NCBI RefSeq assembly: GCF_905147045.1
Contig: NC_065902.1
Span: 6,765,377 to 6,829,376 of the forward strand
DNA length: 64,000 bases
Direction of reading: 5' to 3'
DNA from: Nymphalis io
Lineage: Eukaryota > Arthropoda > Insecta > Lepidoptera > Nymphalidae
Translations under genes and position numbers: made by a program
Notes under the pieces: generated by a model
Told to the model about the DNA's origin: nothing
The model's input: only the letters and a program-made list of their open reading frames with translations
Databases searched by the model: none
In this document: positions 11,111 to 22,530 of the stretch, in pieces
Numbering within the stretch: the stretch's first letter is position 1
Layout of the letters: each line of letters opens with the position of its first letter

Positions 11111-11400
11111 AACTAGCTGTCCCGGCTTCGCACGAGTAATAAAAAGTGTACATAAAACGTTTATATCATATTAGACAAATAACTCTATTGGTTCACGGGG
11201 CGTACGCCAGTAAAGTTCCTAGTCGGCATGATTTTTTCCGACACCTCCAACTGCAATCATCGTCATATTACCGCCAATTTAAACAAAATATTAATCAAGT
11301 TTACTCCTAAGCTTTCTCATGAATAACTCCTTCCATTAGTGAAAACCGTATAATAATTCGTTCAAAACGATTGACAGAGAGACGCGGTGCACTTTATTTT
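11111..11400 (+). repeat. TAGC-type repeat fragment
   Basis: It begins 'actagctgtcccggcttcgc' then 'acgagtaataaaaag', the opening of a repeat group I recognise as ubiquitous in Lepidoptera. Relatives here are at 5026, 33540 (minus), 36249 and 40487. Right boundary is uncertain and the class is unassigned. Confidence 0.6.
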
Positions 11401-11532
11401 ATAATATGTATTAATTTATCTATACCATGTTCTGTATGCAGGTTTCGTTTAATAGAATATGTCTGAGCTAATCTATGGATCTACATTTGTGGTCTGCATC
11501 AATTGAGAAAACGTAAAATGTTAATTATTCTG

Positions 11533-11700
11533 TTACGCGGCGGATGCAGTTGATTTTGAATCATCAGCAATCAATGTTACAACCCGGGTTCCTTGAAACG
11601 AAAACATTTTTCCCGACTGTACTGGCCGTCGTCGCGCTTCGACTCTACTACCACTTACCATCAGGTCAGTAGTCATTTGCCCTCCCGGCAAATATAAAAA
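11533..11700 (-). repeat. GC-rich repeat-like patch
   Basis: About 50% GC in AT-rich DNA. One minus-strand frame is open for 70 codons (including VSGSRVEARRRPVQSGKMFS). The segment at 11652-11665 (accacttaccatcaggt) matches the end of repeat C, so I read the patch as transposon-derived and not as a gene. Confidence 0.4.
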
Positions 11701-12152
11701 AAAATCGTATAATGTACAAGACGATAGGAATGGACAGGAATACACGTTATATGTATATCATAAATATATTGTTATATCTGCACACATACAACACATAGAC
11801 GAGCACGCATATTAAAAAAATAAAATGCAGAATAACATTTGACCTTAGTAAATTATTAAAAATATATGATTCAAACAGTTTTAGTGTACAAGTATAAATT
11901 TATTATGGAAAAATTTAACAAGTTTTTTTAATATGAGTAGTCTGTAGCATTCAACTTATTTTATTAGATGCTACTAGTAATTCTAAGAATAACACGTAGA
12001 TCTCTTATAACACAAATCATTTGTAACTTCATGCGGTAGAGATATGACGTACGAACAAGTGGTTGGAAATAGATACATATTATTAATTAAAGAAATTAAG
12101 TACCTCATTTTAAGATAGTGTGTAATAATAATATAGTGTAATAACGGCGAAA

Positions 12153-12155
12153 ATG
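12153..12155 (+). CDS. UGT exon 1 coding part: start codon alone
   Basis: The sequence GCGAAAATG|GTAAGT places an ATG directly before a consensus donor. Joined to the exon at 13140 it reads ATG AAT GTA TTA ATG TTA, in frame with the UGT signal peptide. The alternative is an internal start at 13149 (Met5 of the spliced form), which also gives a good signal peptide. The 5' UTR would extend left from 12152, with its start unknown. Confidence 0.5.
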
Positions 12156-12315
12156 GTAAGTGTTTATTTTAAATAAAATAATTCTAATCATTTTATATTT
12201 ATAAAATTTGACTAGTAAACACATAATATATTATAAGCACATTTATAATAATTAATAACAAACAAAATAGTTTTTTTATTATTATTGAAATATGTATTCG
12301 TAGTTAATAACTAAT

Positions 12316-12567
12316 ATAATAATAATAATATTAATATCCTTGGACATTATTCACACACGGACATCTGATCCCATATTAAGCAGAGCTTGTGCTATGGAAA
12401 CCAGACAACTGATATACTACATATACCACTTTTCTTTTGTAAATATATACTTATATAGATAATTCAAACAGACATGTTCATGCACATAAATGTCTGTATT
12501 GGGTGGCAATCGAACCCACAACCTTCGGTGTGAAAGTCAAGTATCCAACCACGCCAACCGGCTCGTC
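12316..12567 (-). repeat. SINE-D copy in UGT intron 1
   Basis: On the minus strand it starts with a tRNA-like head, GAGCCGGTTGGCGTGGTTGG, with a B box near GGGTTCGATTGCC. The end is an ATT-rich tail (plus-strand AAT run at 12316-12332). This is a different family from SINE-A and SINE-B, and the only clear copy in the window. Confidence 0.7.
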
Positions 12568-12694
12568 AAATAATAATTGTATTGATTGGTTTGATTAATG
12601 TTTATATAGCATGACTATTATTAAGCTTTTGTTTTTTACTTGTATTTATCTTTTTCTTTTGAATGTGCAATAGAGTTGTTTATTAATAATAATA

Positions 12695-12870
12695 ACAATA
12701 ATCTACACAAATAAATAAAATTGTAGTGCCTGTCTGTGATTTCAAAATAATTGGTTTTTTAAGTTAAAAAGCCATACTATTTGCGAGAACCAAAACTAAA
12801 ACTACCTCTTTTATTTTTGATTTAAACTAACGCTTCTATCGAACAATTTAAAATATTATATGCTTATAAT
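12695..12870 (+). repeat. Repeat-F copy in UGT intron 1
   Basis: It aligns by eye with 29635-29800. Both run 'aaataaa..tgaagtg/tgtagtgcctgtct', through 'tttgcgagaaccaaaacta', to 'cgcttctatcgaacaattta'. A moderately diverged dispersed repeat with no coding capacity. Confidence 0.6.
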
Positions 12871-13139
12871 TCAAGTAAACATACATAGTAGACATACAGA
12901 TAATATACATTAAATTTTTTAAGGATTTTCTTCACACGCATAATTCTACGCTGGCGATGCCGCTGCTTTACTAATATATAAATAATAATTGATGGAATTA
13001 ACATAAAAATTGCAAAGTAATCATTTCTTATTTGTAATCTCATCACAATAACTTACATCAAAACTAATTACACAACTGATTTTGGTAAGTATAATTTTTT
13101 TTCTACTTCTAATAACGGTCAATTTTTTTTTTATTTCAG

Positions 13140-13377
13140 AATGTATTAATGTTATTATTCTTAGTGCCTCTTTTAACAAAGATTGTTGAGTCGGCGAACA
13201 TTTTATATGTTATTCCATTTTCGTCAGTATCACATTACATACTATTACGTCCAATCGGACTGGAACTAGCGCGTCGAGGACACAATGTTACCGTCATTAC
13301 GTCACAGAAAGAAAAAGACCCGCTATCGAATTACCACGAGGTCCTTGTAGATGATAAAAAGATTTGGGATATATTGG
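13140..13377 (+). CDS. UGT exon 2: signal peptide and N-terminal domain start
   Basis: The acceptor 'ttatttcag' ends at 13139 and the donor G|GTAAGT begins at 13378. It encodes MLLFLVPLLTKIVESA (hydrophobic signal), then NILYVIPFSSVSH and the region ending KIWDILG. It ends in phase 1. Confidence 0.85.
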
Positions 13378-13471
13378 GTAAGTGTAAAAATATTTCATTT
13401 CTAATATCTAATAAATGAAATTCGAACTAAGCTTTGTAATTATTATAGTGTACGCACCATATATACTACGA

Positions 13472-13806
13472 GAATTAGGCCAGCCCAATAAAAAAGTTAT
13501 TGGTTTCTTCTGTCAGAAAATTCTTAGTAGTAATTCTTAGTAGTACGGAGTCTGGAAGTTGGAAGTGTGTACACTTCCGTGCCTCAGAAAGCACGTAAAG
13601 CCGTTGGTCCTGTGCCTAAACTCTTTCCGGTCGTGTCGGATTGCCGTCCCATCGGATTATGAGAGTTAGGGAATAGAGAGTGCATGTGTGTATGCGCACG
13701 CACTTGTGCACTATAATATCTCCTGCGTAGTTAGTAGTTGGCTAATCACTCTTGAGATTGGCCGTGGCCGAAATCGGTCTGGAGAATTATTATTATTATT
13801 ATTATT
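13472..13806 (+). repeat. SINE-B copy in UGT intron 2, 5'-truncated
   Basis: It has the SINE-B body without the tRNA-like head, starting at 'ggccagcccaata', and a duplicated 'ttcttagtagtaa' near 13525. It ends in an (ATT)n run at 13786-13806. Truncation at the head end fits incomplete reverse transcription. Confidence 0.8.
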
Positions 13807-13885
13807 ACAACAATTACCTTTAATTAATTCAAAGACGAACGAACGAATTAAGTAGCACAGCATTTCAATTACCTTATTTCTCAAG

Positions 13886-13982
13886 GTTGGTAGTGCATTA
13901 GTGACGTAAGGGATGATTAATGTTTCTCACACTACTAATGTTTATAGGCGGTGGTGAACACTTACTGTCACGTGGCCCCGTT
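13886..13982 (-). repeat. Repeat-C fragments in UGT intron 2
   Basis: Minus-strand remnant: 'ggttggtagtgcattagtga' and 'atgtttataggcggtggtga'. A second small remnant is at about 14240-14285. Confidence 0.5.
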
Positions 13983-14880
13983 TAAAAAAAAAACTATTTT
14001 TATTATATCAAAAGCGTATTAAAAGAATACATCTCCCAACCAACCAACCAAACCAACCAACTTAGGTTAAGTACTCTAAGCTTGGTTAGTGATGTTGCTG
14101 ACGATGATAATTGAGCGATGCCTACCACCTGGTTTTAATTTATTCTACCGTCCAACATCAAGTTATTTAAACAGCAAGTGTTACGACAGATACTATATCC
14201 TTAATTCTATGTTTGAGTTCAATAGAATGATTTCTTATAGCGCAAATGTCCGTAGGAGGTGGTGGCCATTTACCATCCAGCCCCAACAATAAATAAAAGA
14301 AATAAAAGTGCACTGGTTTTATACCTTTTTTTATTAGTTACAGCATCATTACTTAGTATTTTACTATTAAATTTTGCTTGAGATAATTAATAAGTTTATT
14401 TTAAATAAAATTAATTTATGCTGTATTTCATAAAAAACATATTTAATATAAAATAGCGTGATAGTTCTGGGCATATGTTTCAACTTTATCATGTCTCTTG
14501 AATTGAAGAATGAAATGCTTATCAATTATATTATATTATGATTGTGAGGAGACATGTGACATGTTTAATTAAATATTAGAAAGTCAAATAATGAATCATT
14601 AATAATAATATTTAAATCATTATAATGTCAATTAACGCGGTGCGTCTCTGCGCGAGAAATATGACCCTCTATTCTCGTTCATGGTTTCGTTCAAAGTAAA
14701 ACAGTGTAGATTTTTAGACCCGTCATTTGAAACACCTACATTTGCGTTTCACGGGTGCGGGCGCCATGAATTTAGAGCGGGCTTATTGCACACACACATG
14801 GTCACTATAATATTATGTTTTATATATGTTTATATTATATAGTATTATAGTAAATATTTTTCATAATACCTTGTCCGCAG

Positions 14881-15479
14881 GCACAGAAAGACCGAATGTA
14901 TTTAATATGGCTAATATGTCAGCAGAAGATTTCCATAAGCATATTTTATGGGCTGGTGGAATAGCTTTTACAGAGTTAACCTTAAATTCAACTGATGTTA
15001 AAACATTTTTGAAGAAAGACAATAACTTTGATTTGGTCATAAGTGAACAATTTTACCAAGAGGCTCTGTACACTCTAGCTTACAAATATAACACGCCATT
15101 AGCATTAGTCACTACTTTTGGCAATTGTATGAGGCATAATATTGTTAATAGAAACCCCCTACAGCTAGCTACAGTGACCTCCGAATTCTTAGATGTAAAA
15201 GACCCGACAAGTTTTTGGGGAAGATTTAGGAACTTATATTTTACGGCTTACGATTATTTCTGGTAGAGATTCTGGTATCTGAAAAAACAGGAGGAATTAG
15301 TAAAAAAATATTTGCCAGAAATAGCGAATGACGTGCCGAGTTTGTACACATTGCAAAGGAATGTGTCATTGATGTTGCTCAATAGCCACTTCAGCTACGA
15401 CACACCCTCAGCTCTTTTACCCAATATAATTGAAATTGGAGGAGTTCATTTGTCGAAGAGTAATGCAAGTTTGCCAGAG
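14881..15479 (+). CDS. UGT exon 3: acceptor-binding domain, contains the TAG
   Basis: The acceptor 'ttgtccgcag' ends at 14880 and the donor GAG|GTAAG begins at 15480. The exon enters in phase 1 (TERPNVFNMANMS...) and leaves in phase 0 (...NASLPE). It is 599 nt. The in-frame TAG at 15264-15266 is the only lesion. The codons after it (RFWYLKKQEELVKKYLPEIA) are typical UGT sequence, which rules out a frameshift. Confidence 0.85.
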
Positions 15480-16006
15480 GTAAGACACGGATATATAATG
15501 AATTTATAAAAAATAACTTATTAAACATTTTTTTACAAATAATTACCACACTTTTATATGTTCCAAAATTGTGTAGTAGCTTATAATTATATGAACATAG
15601 CCAAAATATTTTATTTAATGCGATCACAACATATAAAATAAATAAAAAATGAAAATAAATTAAATAAATAAGTTTAGCACAAACAAAATATGCTTTACTG
15701 ATTAATCTGCAAATGAAATAATATATAATTTAATTATTAGATTTTAAAGATTTCATTTAATAAGTTTTGTTACTTTCATTATTCGCTTGTCAATGGTTTT
15801 TAGGGTTACTGAGAGGGTACACATTATTTTTGCAATTTTACAAGTTGAATTAAATTCCTTAACAGGTTCCTGGACGGGACAGGTAAATTAGATTTCATTG
15901 TTAAAAGCCTAATGAAAATTAGTTTTTTAATAATTTCATGGATATTTTTATTGATTTGCATTATAAGTTTAACAGAACTCTACATTTAAAAAAATATATA
16001 TTTCAG
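15480..16006. other. UGT intron 3
   Basis: AT-rich intron from GTAAG (15480) to 'atttcag' (ending 16006), with no repeat recognised. Confidence 0.8.
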
Positions 16007-16229
16007 GATCTTCAAAAACTTTTGGATGAATCAAATAATGGAGTTGTTTACATAAATTTCGGGTCAAACGTAAGGAGTTCTGAGTTACCATTAGATAAGA
16101 AAATGGCATTTCTAAATGTTTTTAGAAGACTGAAACACACAATATTATGGAAATGGGAAGACGACCACCTGGATAACAAACCTAATAATTTGGTGACACG
16201 TAAATGGTTACCTCAAAAGGAAATTCTTG
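16007..16229 (+). CDS. UGT exon 4: start of UDP-sugar-binding domain
   Basis: The acceptor is 'atatttcag' and the donor CTTG|GTAATT. It is 223 nt, phase 0 to phase 1. It encodes DLQKLLDESNNGVVYINFGS, the usual start of the donor-binding half, through TRKWLPQKEIL. The open frame left of 16007 is intronic. Confidence 0.85.
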
Positions 16230-16526
16230 GTAATTTAAGTATAATATCGAATATATTTATTGTAAATGTTAATTACAGCAGCTTCGTCTGCCAAATAGTG
16301 GGTTTTGAATATTAGAGGGCCTAACGGGTATACCGTTTAAGCCCTTTCTTAAAATATAAAAATATTAATCACGATCAAATGTTAATTATTACGCAGAATA
16401 ATTTTGGGAGTTGACAGTTAATTGGATAGTTAATAACCAAAATAAGATGTAATAAACATCGAAATAGTCTAATATATTATTATTTTTAATTAATAATTTC
16501 TCTAAATATTAATAATTATATTTCAG

Positions 16527-17038
16527 CACATCGTAACATCAAAGTGTTTGTATCACACGGTGGCTTGATAGGAACGCAAGAAGCTATATTTAATGGAGTA
16601 CCTCTCATTGGTGTTCCAATATATGCTGATCAATATAACAACTTGCTTCTAGTCGAGGAAGCGGGTTGTGGCAAAATTCTTCATTATCATGATATTAATG
16701 AAAAAACTTTATATGATTCTATTAGTGAAATTTTAAACGATAATTCTTATATAAATAAGGCTAAAGAAATTTCCCAAGCATTTAAGGATAGACCGATGAC
16801 CGCGTTGGATTCAGCCATATTCTGGATAGAATATATAATAAGGAATAAAGGAGCAGATTATATGAAGAATCCGGCAAGAAATTTGAGCTGGGTTGCTTAT
16901 ACTATGATCGATGTGTATGCTGTAATATTGATATTTTTAATAATTATTAGTGTAATATCTGTTAAAGTGATAAGAACTATTCTGAACGTTTTAAGTGTTA
17001 ACAAAGTTCAAGTAAAAAATAAAAAGAAACGCTTGTAA
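16527..17038 (+). CDS. UGT exon 5: signature motif, membrane helix, stop
   Basis: The acceptor 'atatttcag' ends at 16526 and the first codon is completed across the junction (G|CA). It carries the UGT signature (16547-16633), the conserved DRPMTALD region, the membrane segment AVILIFLIIISVISV and the basic tail ending KKKRL before TAA at 17036. No AATAAA is obvious in the next 150 bp. Confidence 0.9.
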
Positions 17039-17149
17039 TAGTAGGGTTATTATGCTTGTAAGGAATACTCACCGTAGTTCATTTATAATAGCATTCCTTT
17101 CCATAATGCACGTTGACAGACCCGAACATAGAGATCGAAGGCCCATAGC

Positions 17150-17515
17150 CACTTTGACATAAGAGATGGCGGGCTGGACCCCTTTTATTTCTCGCTTAAA
17201 ACACTTTTACGCGTTTCCCCCATATAAAGTAGGTGCTGAGTGCGCCGGAATACCCAAAAAAACCAGCGGTTCCCACTCCATTTGCTTGGGGGGCGTCACG
17301 GGATCGCTTTGCATGTTGCCGTGACTCCCCGATAGTTGGCCCATCTGTGCAGGCCACCATTCCCAGAGGGGTTCCGTGGATCGGATCAGCGAACGCACTT
17401 TCCTCACGCTGCAGCTCCACATCTGACCACCGCCTTTCGCTGCAGATCTCCGCAGATTATCGTCTCGGAATGTCTCTGAGGCCCCCATGTGGCACACTCC
17501 GTTAGGGTGTGGTGC
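17150..17515 (-). mobile_element. R1-clade LINE C-terminal fragment
   Basis: A GC-rich patch just after the UGT gene. On the minus strand it reads HTLTECATWGPQRHSE, which parallels RTLTKCAGWGLQRHSL in the larger R1-like element at 24360-26150 (the end of the ORF2 protein). Two in-frame stops and frameshifts follow at once, so it is a dead relic. The shorter open frames here (90-96 codons) are its shadows. Confidence 0.45.
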
Positions 17516-20007
17516 ACCTTGTGGCTAGGCCGTTTTCTATTGGGCCTAGGCATTAATCCGGAGCTGATTGCTTAATCTATTTGATATAAAACCGTAAAGA
17601 ACAATGGCTTATATTATCCAGATTAGTATGAGGCAGTATTATACTACCCCATAATATATATATGTATGTATATGTTACGAAGTTTAAACTCTACCAGTAA
17701 AAGATTAGTGTTGAATGTGCTTACATAATAATTTTAGTTTAGTGAAGGCTGAGACTATATTTATATCTAATACCTCCAAAAACTAAACTGTCGAAAGGGT
17801 CGAGTCATATAGCAGTTTTGGTTCGTTGGTAAATAAACGAAGCGTTGACACTTAGCATCTCGTGAAGCAGTCCACATATAATTAGACAAACATTTGCTGT
17901 AAGCATTGCTGTTTGAACAGCCATACGTCTGCTATGTACTCGTAAGCGAAGTCTCAACTGTTACTGTAAACAAACATATGCCAAATATTGTGATTGTTTC
18001 TTTTATATGATAACAAAATATATTTTTATTGCCATTTCATATTTTTGTTTGTAATATTTATTTATTTATTGGTGTATATATTCTATGTATAATAATAATA
18101 ATAAATAGTTTATTTGCATAAAACATGACAGTATACATTTTTACATACAGATACGTGCCTTGTGTATTACTAGTATTACTTTAAAGTACATACGAAAACA
18201 ACATTTATTCAAATCTATCAACAAAAAAATAAATTTTGATAGTAAGTATTCGAATAATATGTGTTAATAATTTTACTAATCTCATTTTTTTTTAAGTAGG
18301 TAATGGCCCTCATTGTTCGCAACGTATTTTTTTATTAACAATTAATCTATACAACTCGAGCACCATTTAATTTACTTTATATATATAACAGGGAATTACA
18401 ATATATAATGTCACAATATAAAATGTGTTCACTATGTCCGGAACCATCACGTACGTGGCAAAATACCGAATAAAGTAACGTATGAACGGTACGTGAACGT
18501 TAGTATATCATTTGTTATATACATTATATTTATATTAGCATTAATTTTTATTTATAACTTATTTTTTTAATTCCGAACCAATAAACTCAGATTAATTTAA
18601 TCTGAATTGTAATTGGTCGGTAATTTATGACGCAATAGGCGACTAATGAGCGTATTTAGTTGGACTAGTAAATCTGACATCGATTAGCGTCCCATGTAAG
18701 TTTTACATCCATGATTTTCATTTGCAGTTTTCCAATTGAATTTTTGTGTAAACGATAGTAATTAATGGTCGTACTTTAAACGTTGTTTAGCAGTTACTTA
18801 GATTTTAGTTCTTAGACGTTACTTTAGACGTTGATTTCTCTCTTTCTGTTATCATTGATTTGATATTCGACAGAAGAAGACTTAGTATTGTTTAACTAAT
18901 CACCTCCTAACAACCTCGTTTGATGTGTTACTAATTGTGTTATAATACCTGATTATGATTATTTTCTTATTGTTTAAAAAGGTAGCTACGAATAATAACA
19001 CTATAATATGTTAGTTCAATCCACGAAAACCCGTCCCTCTATTACAGCTTACATTACATTACACACTGGAATTGGCGATTGGGAAAAAAAGAGTTATCGT
19101 GGATTAAACTATCTATAACCATCATAGTCGGGATGATGTAAATTTAATGTATAAATATATGAATTTTAGTGGAATTGACGTTTTATTCTTAAATTTTTAT
19201 TAAATATAATTCTTAGTTTTATTAATTAATTTTAAAATCAAATTTTACGAAAAGATGGTATCCATGGATTCGCCGTCTGTTAAGACTTTGTAACAAAAAT
19301 AATTTTTTTATTCTCTTTTATTATTAAAACATTATGAACATAATCATGCTCTTTGAATAATTTTAATGCTTAAGTAAAACTTATTTAAGCACTTTAATTG
19401 GGTTTTCTTCATTACTCGTCTCAATACTAATTCTCAGCAGCGAAGAAGGTCCAACTTCCAACGAAATTAATGTTAAAACAAATTTCAATTGAACCCATTA
19501 CTCTCAACTTTATAATTTAATGTCAAACAATTCAGCGAAATTCAAACAGTGTGGCGTTTTCAGAGAAGCTTTTGTAATTATACATATAAAGACATAATTT
19601 GTAGATTTTTTTATGGTTGGTGGTCACCACTTTCGATAATAATAATTGACGCGGGAGAACAAGTCCTAAATAAAAACAAGTAATAAAAAAACGCGTTTTA
19701 TTTTTCATTCAATTATTTGAAAATCTCAATCTCCATTCAAAACATACAATAAGTACTTTCTTCTTATTAATTTGCAAGATTGGTAGTTTGGATTTGTTTA
19801 AGGTTACTGCTCCCTTCCTAGGGGTCGTTGCGTTAAATTATATTGCCTTCTTTAATGAACGAGCTATTGATCGTCAAAATATTCTTTTAAATTATTTTTC
19901 AAATAGAATTTCCTTGTGCGTGTGCTACTGAAAATATTTCACGGAATTGTTACACTGCCAACTTCCTCTCTCCGGGTTATTACTGAGCATTTTTTTTAGA
20001 ATATGTA
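17516..20007. other. AT-rich intergenic block
   Basis: No exon or RNA gene seen. It contains only scattered short fragments, for example a repeat-C scrap near 19611-19640 and an (ATA)n-like run near 18089-18104. Confidence 0.5.
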
Positions 20008-20270
20008 GACGGACGAGCATATGAGCACTCGATGGTAAGTGGCCACCAACGCCCATAGACATTGGCATTGTAAGAAATGTTAACCATCGTTCACATCGCC
20101 AATGCGCTCCCTACCTTGGGAACTACAATGTTATGTCCCTTCTGCCTGTAATTACACTGACTCACTCACCCTTCAAACCGGAACACAAAAAGTACTGCTG
20201 TTTTGCGGAAGAATATCTTATGAGTGGGTGGTACTTACTCAGACGAGCTTGCACAAAGCCCTACTACAGA
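20008..20270 (+). repeat. Repeat-C copy, nearly complete
   Basis: It shows the full order of family landmarks: 'gacggacgagcatatgagca', 'cgcccatagacattgg', 'acatcgccaatgcgctc', 'ttatgtcccttctgcctgta', 'actgactcactcacccttca', 'actgctgttttgcggaagaa', 'cagacgagcttgcacaaagc'. The 96-codon open frame at 20102 lies inside it. Confidence 0.8.
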
Positions 20271-20635
20271 AAAACCAAATAACTTTTATTGGTCCGAACG
20301 TGTGGTCAGTAACCTCATCATCTGCATCCTATCAGGCTTTTCTCTATACTAACGAGGCCGTTGTGAATTTGAAGAAGCATGTGTTCATATAACAGTCGAC
20401 TATTGAGACTAAATGACAAAAAAATGAAATAAAAAGAGCGCGCCTAAGGTTAGAAAAGTTTCGGATTTTAAACGTCCTTTACACGATCGGCAGTATATAA
20501 TTAATATATTTTTTTGCGACGTGAATATTTTACAAATTATTCTGAATAGTATTGTGAAGTTTTTTTAATTCAAATTATAAGAGTTTTTTGCCTGAAAGAC
20601 TTTGCCCGAGTCCGTATTTCCTGATAGGTACAATG

Positions 20636-20748
20636 TTGGTGTCTTCAAATCCAGAGTAAGCAGGTTTCTTATAGGTAAACGTGCTACATCCTAGACCGTG
20701 TCAATGCTTAACATCAGGCAAGTCAACGGTCAAACGCTGGCCTATTAA
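20636..20748 (+). repeat. Dispersed repeat, partner at 34397-34515
   Basis: Contains 'cctagaccgtgtcaatgctt' and 'ggcaagtcaacggtcaaacg'. The reverse complement is at 34397-34515 with few changes. Unclassified. Confidence 0.7.
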
Positions 20749-21719
20749 TTATAAAAAAAAAAATTATAGGATCTGATAAATATAACAAAGCGCTGTTTCC
20801 ATTTTCCAAATTTTTTTCCATTGTCTTTTCGTCTAAAAAGCGCAGCGACTGATTTAAGAAATAAATATGTTTAAAGTATGGGTGACATCTCAAAAGAGAC
20901 GTTGTTTTTCGTGAAAACAAAATGTAGTGAACGCCAAAAGTTTTATATTGTTATAAGAAAAAGAAAGGGTTTTATTAAAACTCCTTAGAGACAGCCCTCG
21001 TTTATTTGTAAATATAAATTATTATCCAGTAATTGACAATAATTTATTTATTATTTATTAATCAAAGAAGTGAATTAAGTGACGGCAAAAGGGTGAAAAA
21101 AAAAATCAAAGAAATGTAAACGAAAATAAAGAAAATTACAATTTTTTTTTCAATTTACGTTTCTGATCTGATACGACCCTTGAAAATGTAAAGATATCAT
21201 ACATACAATATTATAATTATTACTAAGAATTCGATTAATCCAGTTATATAAAAGATCCATCTTGCTTCCTCTTAAAGTTATCAGTTACTATGGTCGGAAC
21301 TGGACACCTATTACTGCGCTATAATCGATCACATTTTAATCTTATACGTAAATAAACTCGCATAGGCCATAAATGGCGAGCCAGTAAGGGCCGGTTATTA
21401 TTAAAAGCATAATGCAAAGATGCTAATCACTTATAGTTTAATTTTATCGTTTATTTTTTCGATTGTACAATTTTTTACTGTCTATTGAAAGCTATTTGCC
21501 TAAAAATATTATATTTTTTTGTTGTTGATTTTTGTGTTAAAATAATGATAAAATTATTTATTTACACAATAATAAAAACTCTATTTTCAAAATTTGTCTA
21601 TATGTAGGTAATATACATATTGATTGACAGATGATGATATATGTACATATACTTATGTCAAAGTTATAACTATATGAGCCGTGACTCTAAGTATTCATAA
21701 TTTATTATTATATTACATT
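20749..21719. other. AT-rich noncoding block
   Basis: Nothing supported. Several poly(A)/poly(T) runs. Confidence 0.5.
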
Positions 21720-21925
21720 TAGTGGGAGGACTTTGTGAAAGCTTGTCTGGGTAAGTACTAGATATTCTACCGCAAAAGCAGTAGTACTTAATATAGTTGT
21801 GATTCGGTTTAGAGGCTGAGTGAGTCAGAGTAACTACAGGCACAAGGGCCATTAATGCTTAATATTTCCTACATCACCAATGTCTATGAACACTTCTCAG
21901 CAGGTAGCCATATCGCCTACCTATT
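21720..21925 (-). repeat. Repeat-C copy
   Basis: Minus orientation, starting 'agtgggaggactttgtgaaa', through 'gatattctaccgcaaaagca' and 'ggcacaagggccattaatgc', to 'gcaggtagccatatcgccta'. Confidence 0.75.
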
Positions 21926-22323
21926 TTAAAAAAAAACTATTTCTGTATAAAATAAACTTTGTAGTGCCTTATTATGAGGTTTTGATTAATATTAATTTAA
22001 TGGTTTATAAGATCATAATGTTTTGGTAGTAGATGTATAAATTGCAGTCCTCATTCAGCACGTCAGCTTCAAGAGCTCGTAATTAAAACTTCCAATTTGA
22101 ATATTCTGTGGGAATTAACGTCATTGAAAAATAGAAATCAGCGTAGAAACGACTTCGTTAAACTTTTTTTTTGTTTCCGCAAAAAGAAGTATCTTGTTTG
22201 TAATTTGTATTGTTACTATAGTCTGATAATTGTAATTCTGAGGGTAGTTGTGAGCACTAAGATAAAAAAACTGTTGCTCTCACTGCTTACTTTGTTAATT
22301 TAGAAATTGTTTTATACAAAAAG

Positions 22324-22530
22324 AGCCAAGATGGCACTGTGTGCCTCGTGGTTTTACTTACTTATACTTTTTAAAGGTTGTGAGTTCAAAGCCGGGCAAT
22401 TCCTACTGAATGTTCACGTGCCTTATTTGCCTTATTTGTTTTTATAATTTATCTCATGCCCAGCGTCGAAGGAAAAGATCGCGAAGAAACTTGCATGTAT
22501 TGTATGAAAATCCGCCTCATGTGTTAGTTC
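22324..22530 (+). repeat. SINE-A copy, degraded
   Basis: It starts 'gagccaagatggcactgtgt', and the B box is degenerate (GAGTTCAAAGCC). The body is recognisable up to 'ccgcctcatgtgttagttc'. The 3' part is lost. Confidence 0.65.

Larger units (their letters stand above)
8904..12152. other. Repeat-rich intergenic block upstream of the UGT gene
   Basis: No supported host exon. It contains two repeat-C copies, a TAGC-type repeat fragment and a GC-rich repeat-like patch, listed separately. The last hundred bases or so should include the UGT 5' UTR and promoter, but no core promoter element is clear. Confidence 0.5.
12153..17038 (+). pseudogene. UDP-glycosyltransferase (UGT) gene with one in-frame stop
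   Basis: UGTs transfer a sugar from UDP-sugar to small lipophilic acceptors on the lumenal side of the ER, in detoxification, pigment and hormone metabolism. Five exons join in phase at consensus GT/AG sites into 525 codons, the usual length for an insect UGT. In order they encode a signal peptide (about residues 1-20), an acceptor-binding half with His33 in FSSVSH as the likely catalytic base, the UGT signature at 362-390 (FVSHGG...ADQ; His365 and Asp389-Gln390 present), a C-terminal membrane helix (about 482-503) and a lysine-rich tail ending KKRL, which fits the KKxx ER-retrieval pattern. Codon 209 (15264-15266) is TAG, between DYFW and RFWYLKKQ, and the frame continues undisturbed after it. 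Everything else looks functional. So this is a recent pseudogene, a null allele or a base error. The subfamily cannot be fixed by eye. Confidence 0.85.

Noticed and set aside
12864..13046. 60-codon minus-strand frame resembling a UGT-like membrane tail (hydrophobic stretch then basic tail)
   Set aside because: It lies in UGT intron 1, has no splice acceptor or upstream UGT exon on that strand, and its composition is explained by AT-rich sequence.
15262..15289. A mini-intron (GTAGAG...AACAG, 28 nt) that might splice out the UGT stop codon
   Set aside because: It is too short for an insect intron and its length is not a multiple of three, so it would break the frame.
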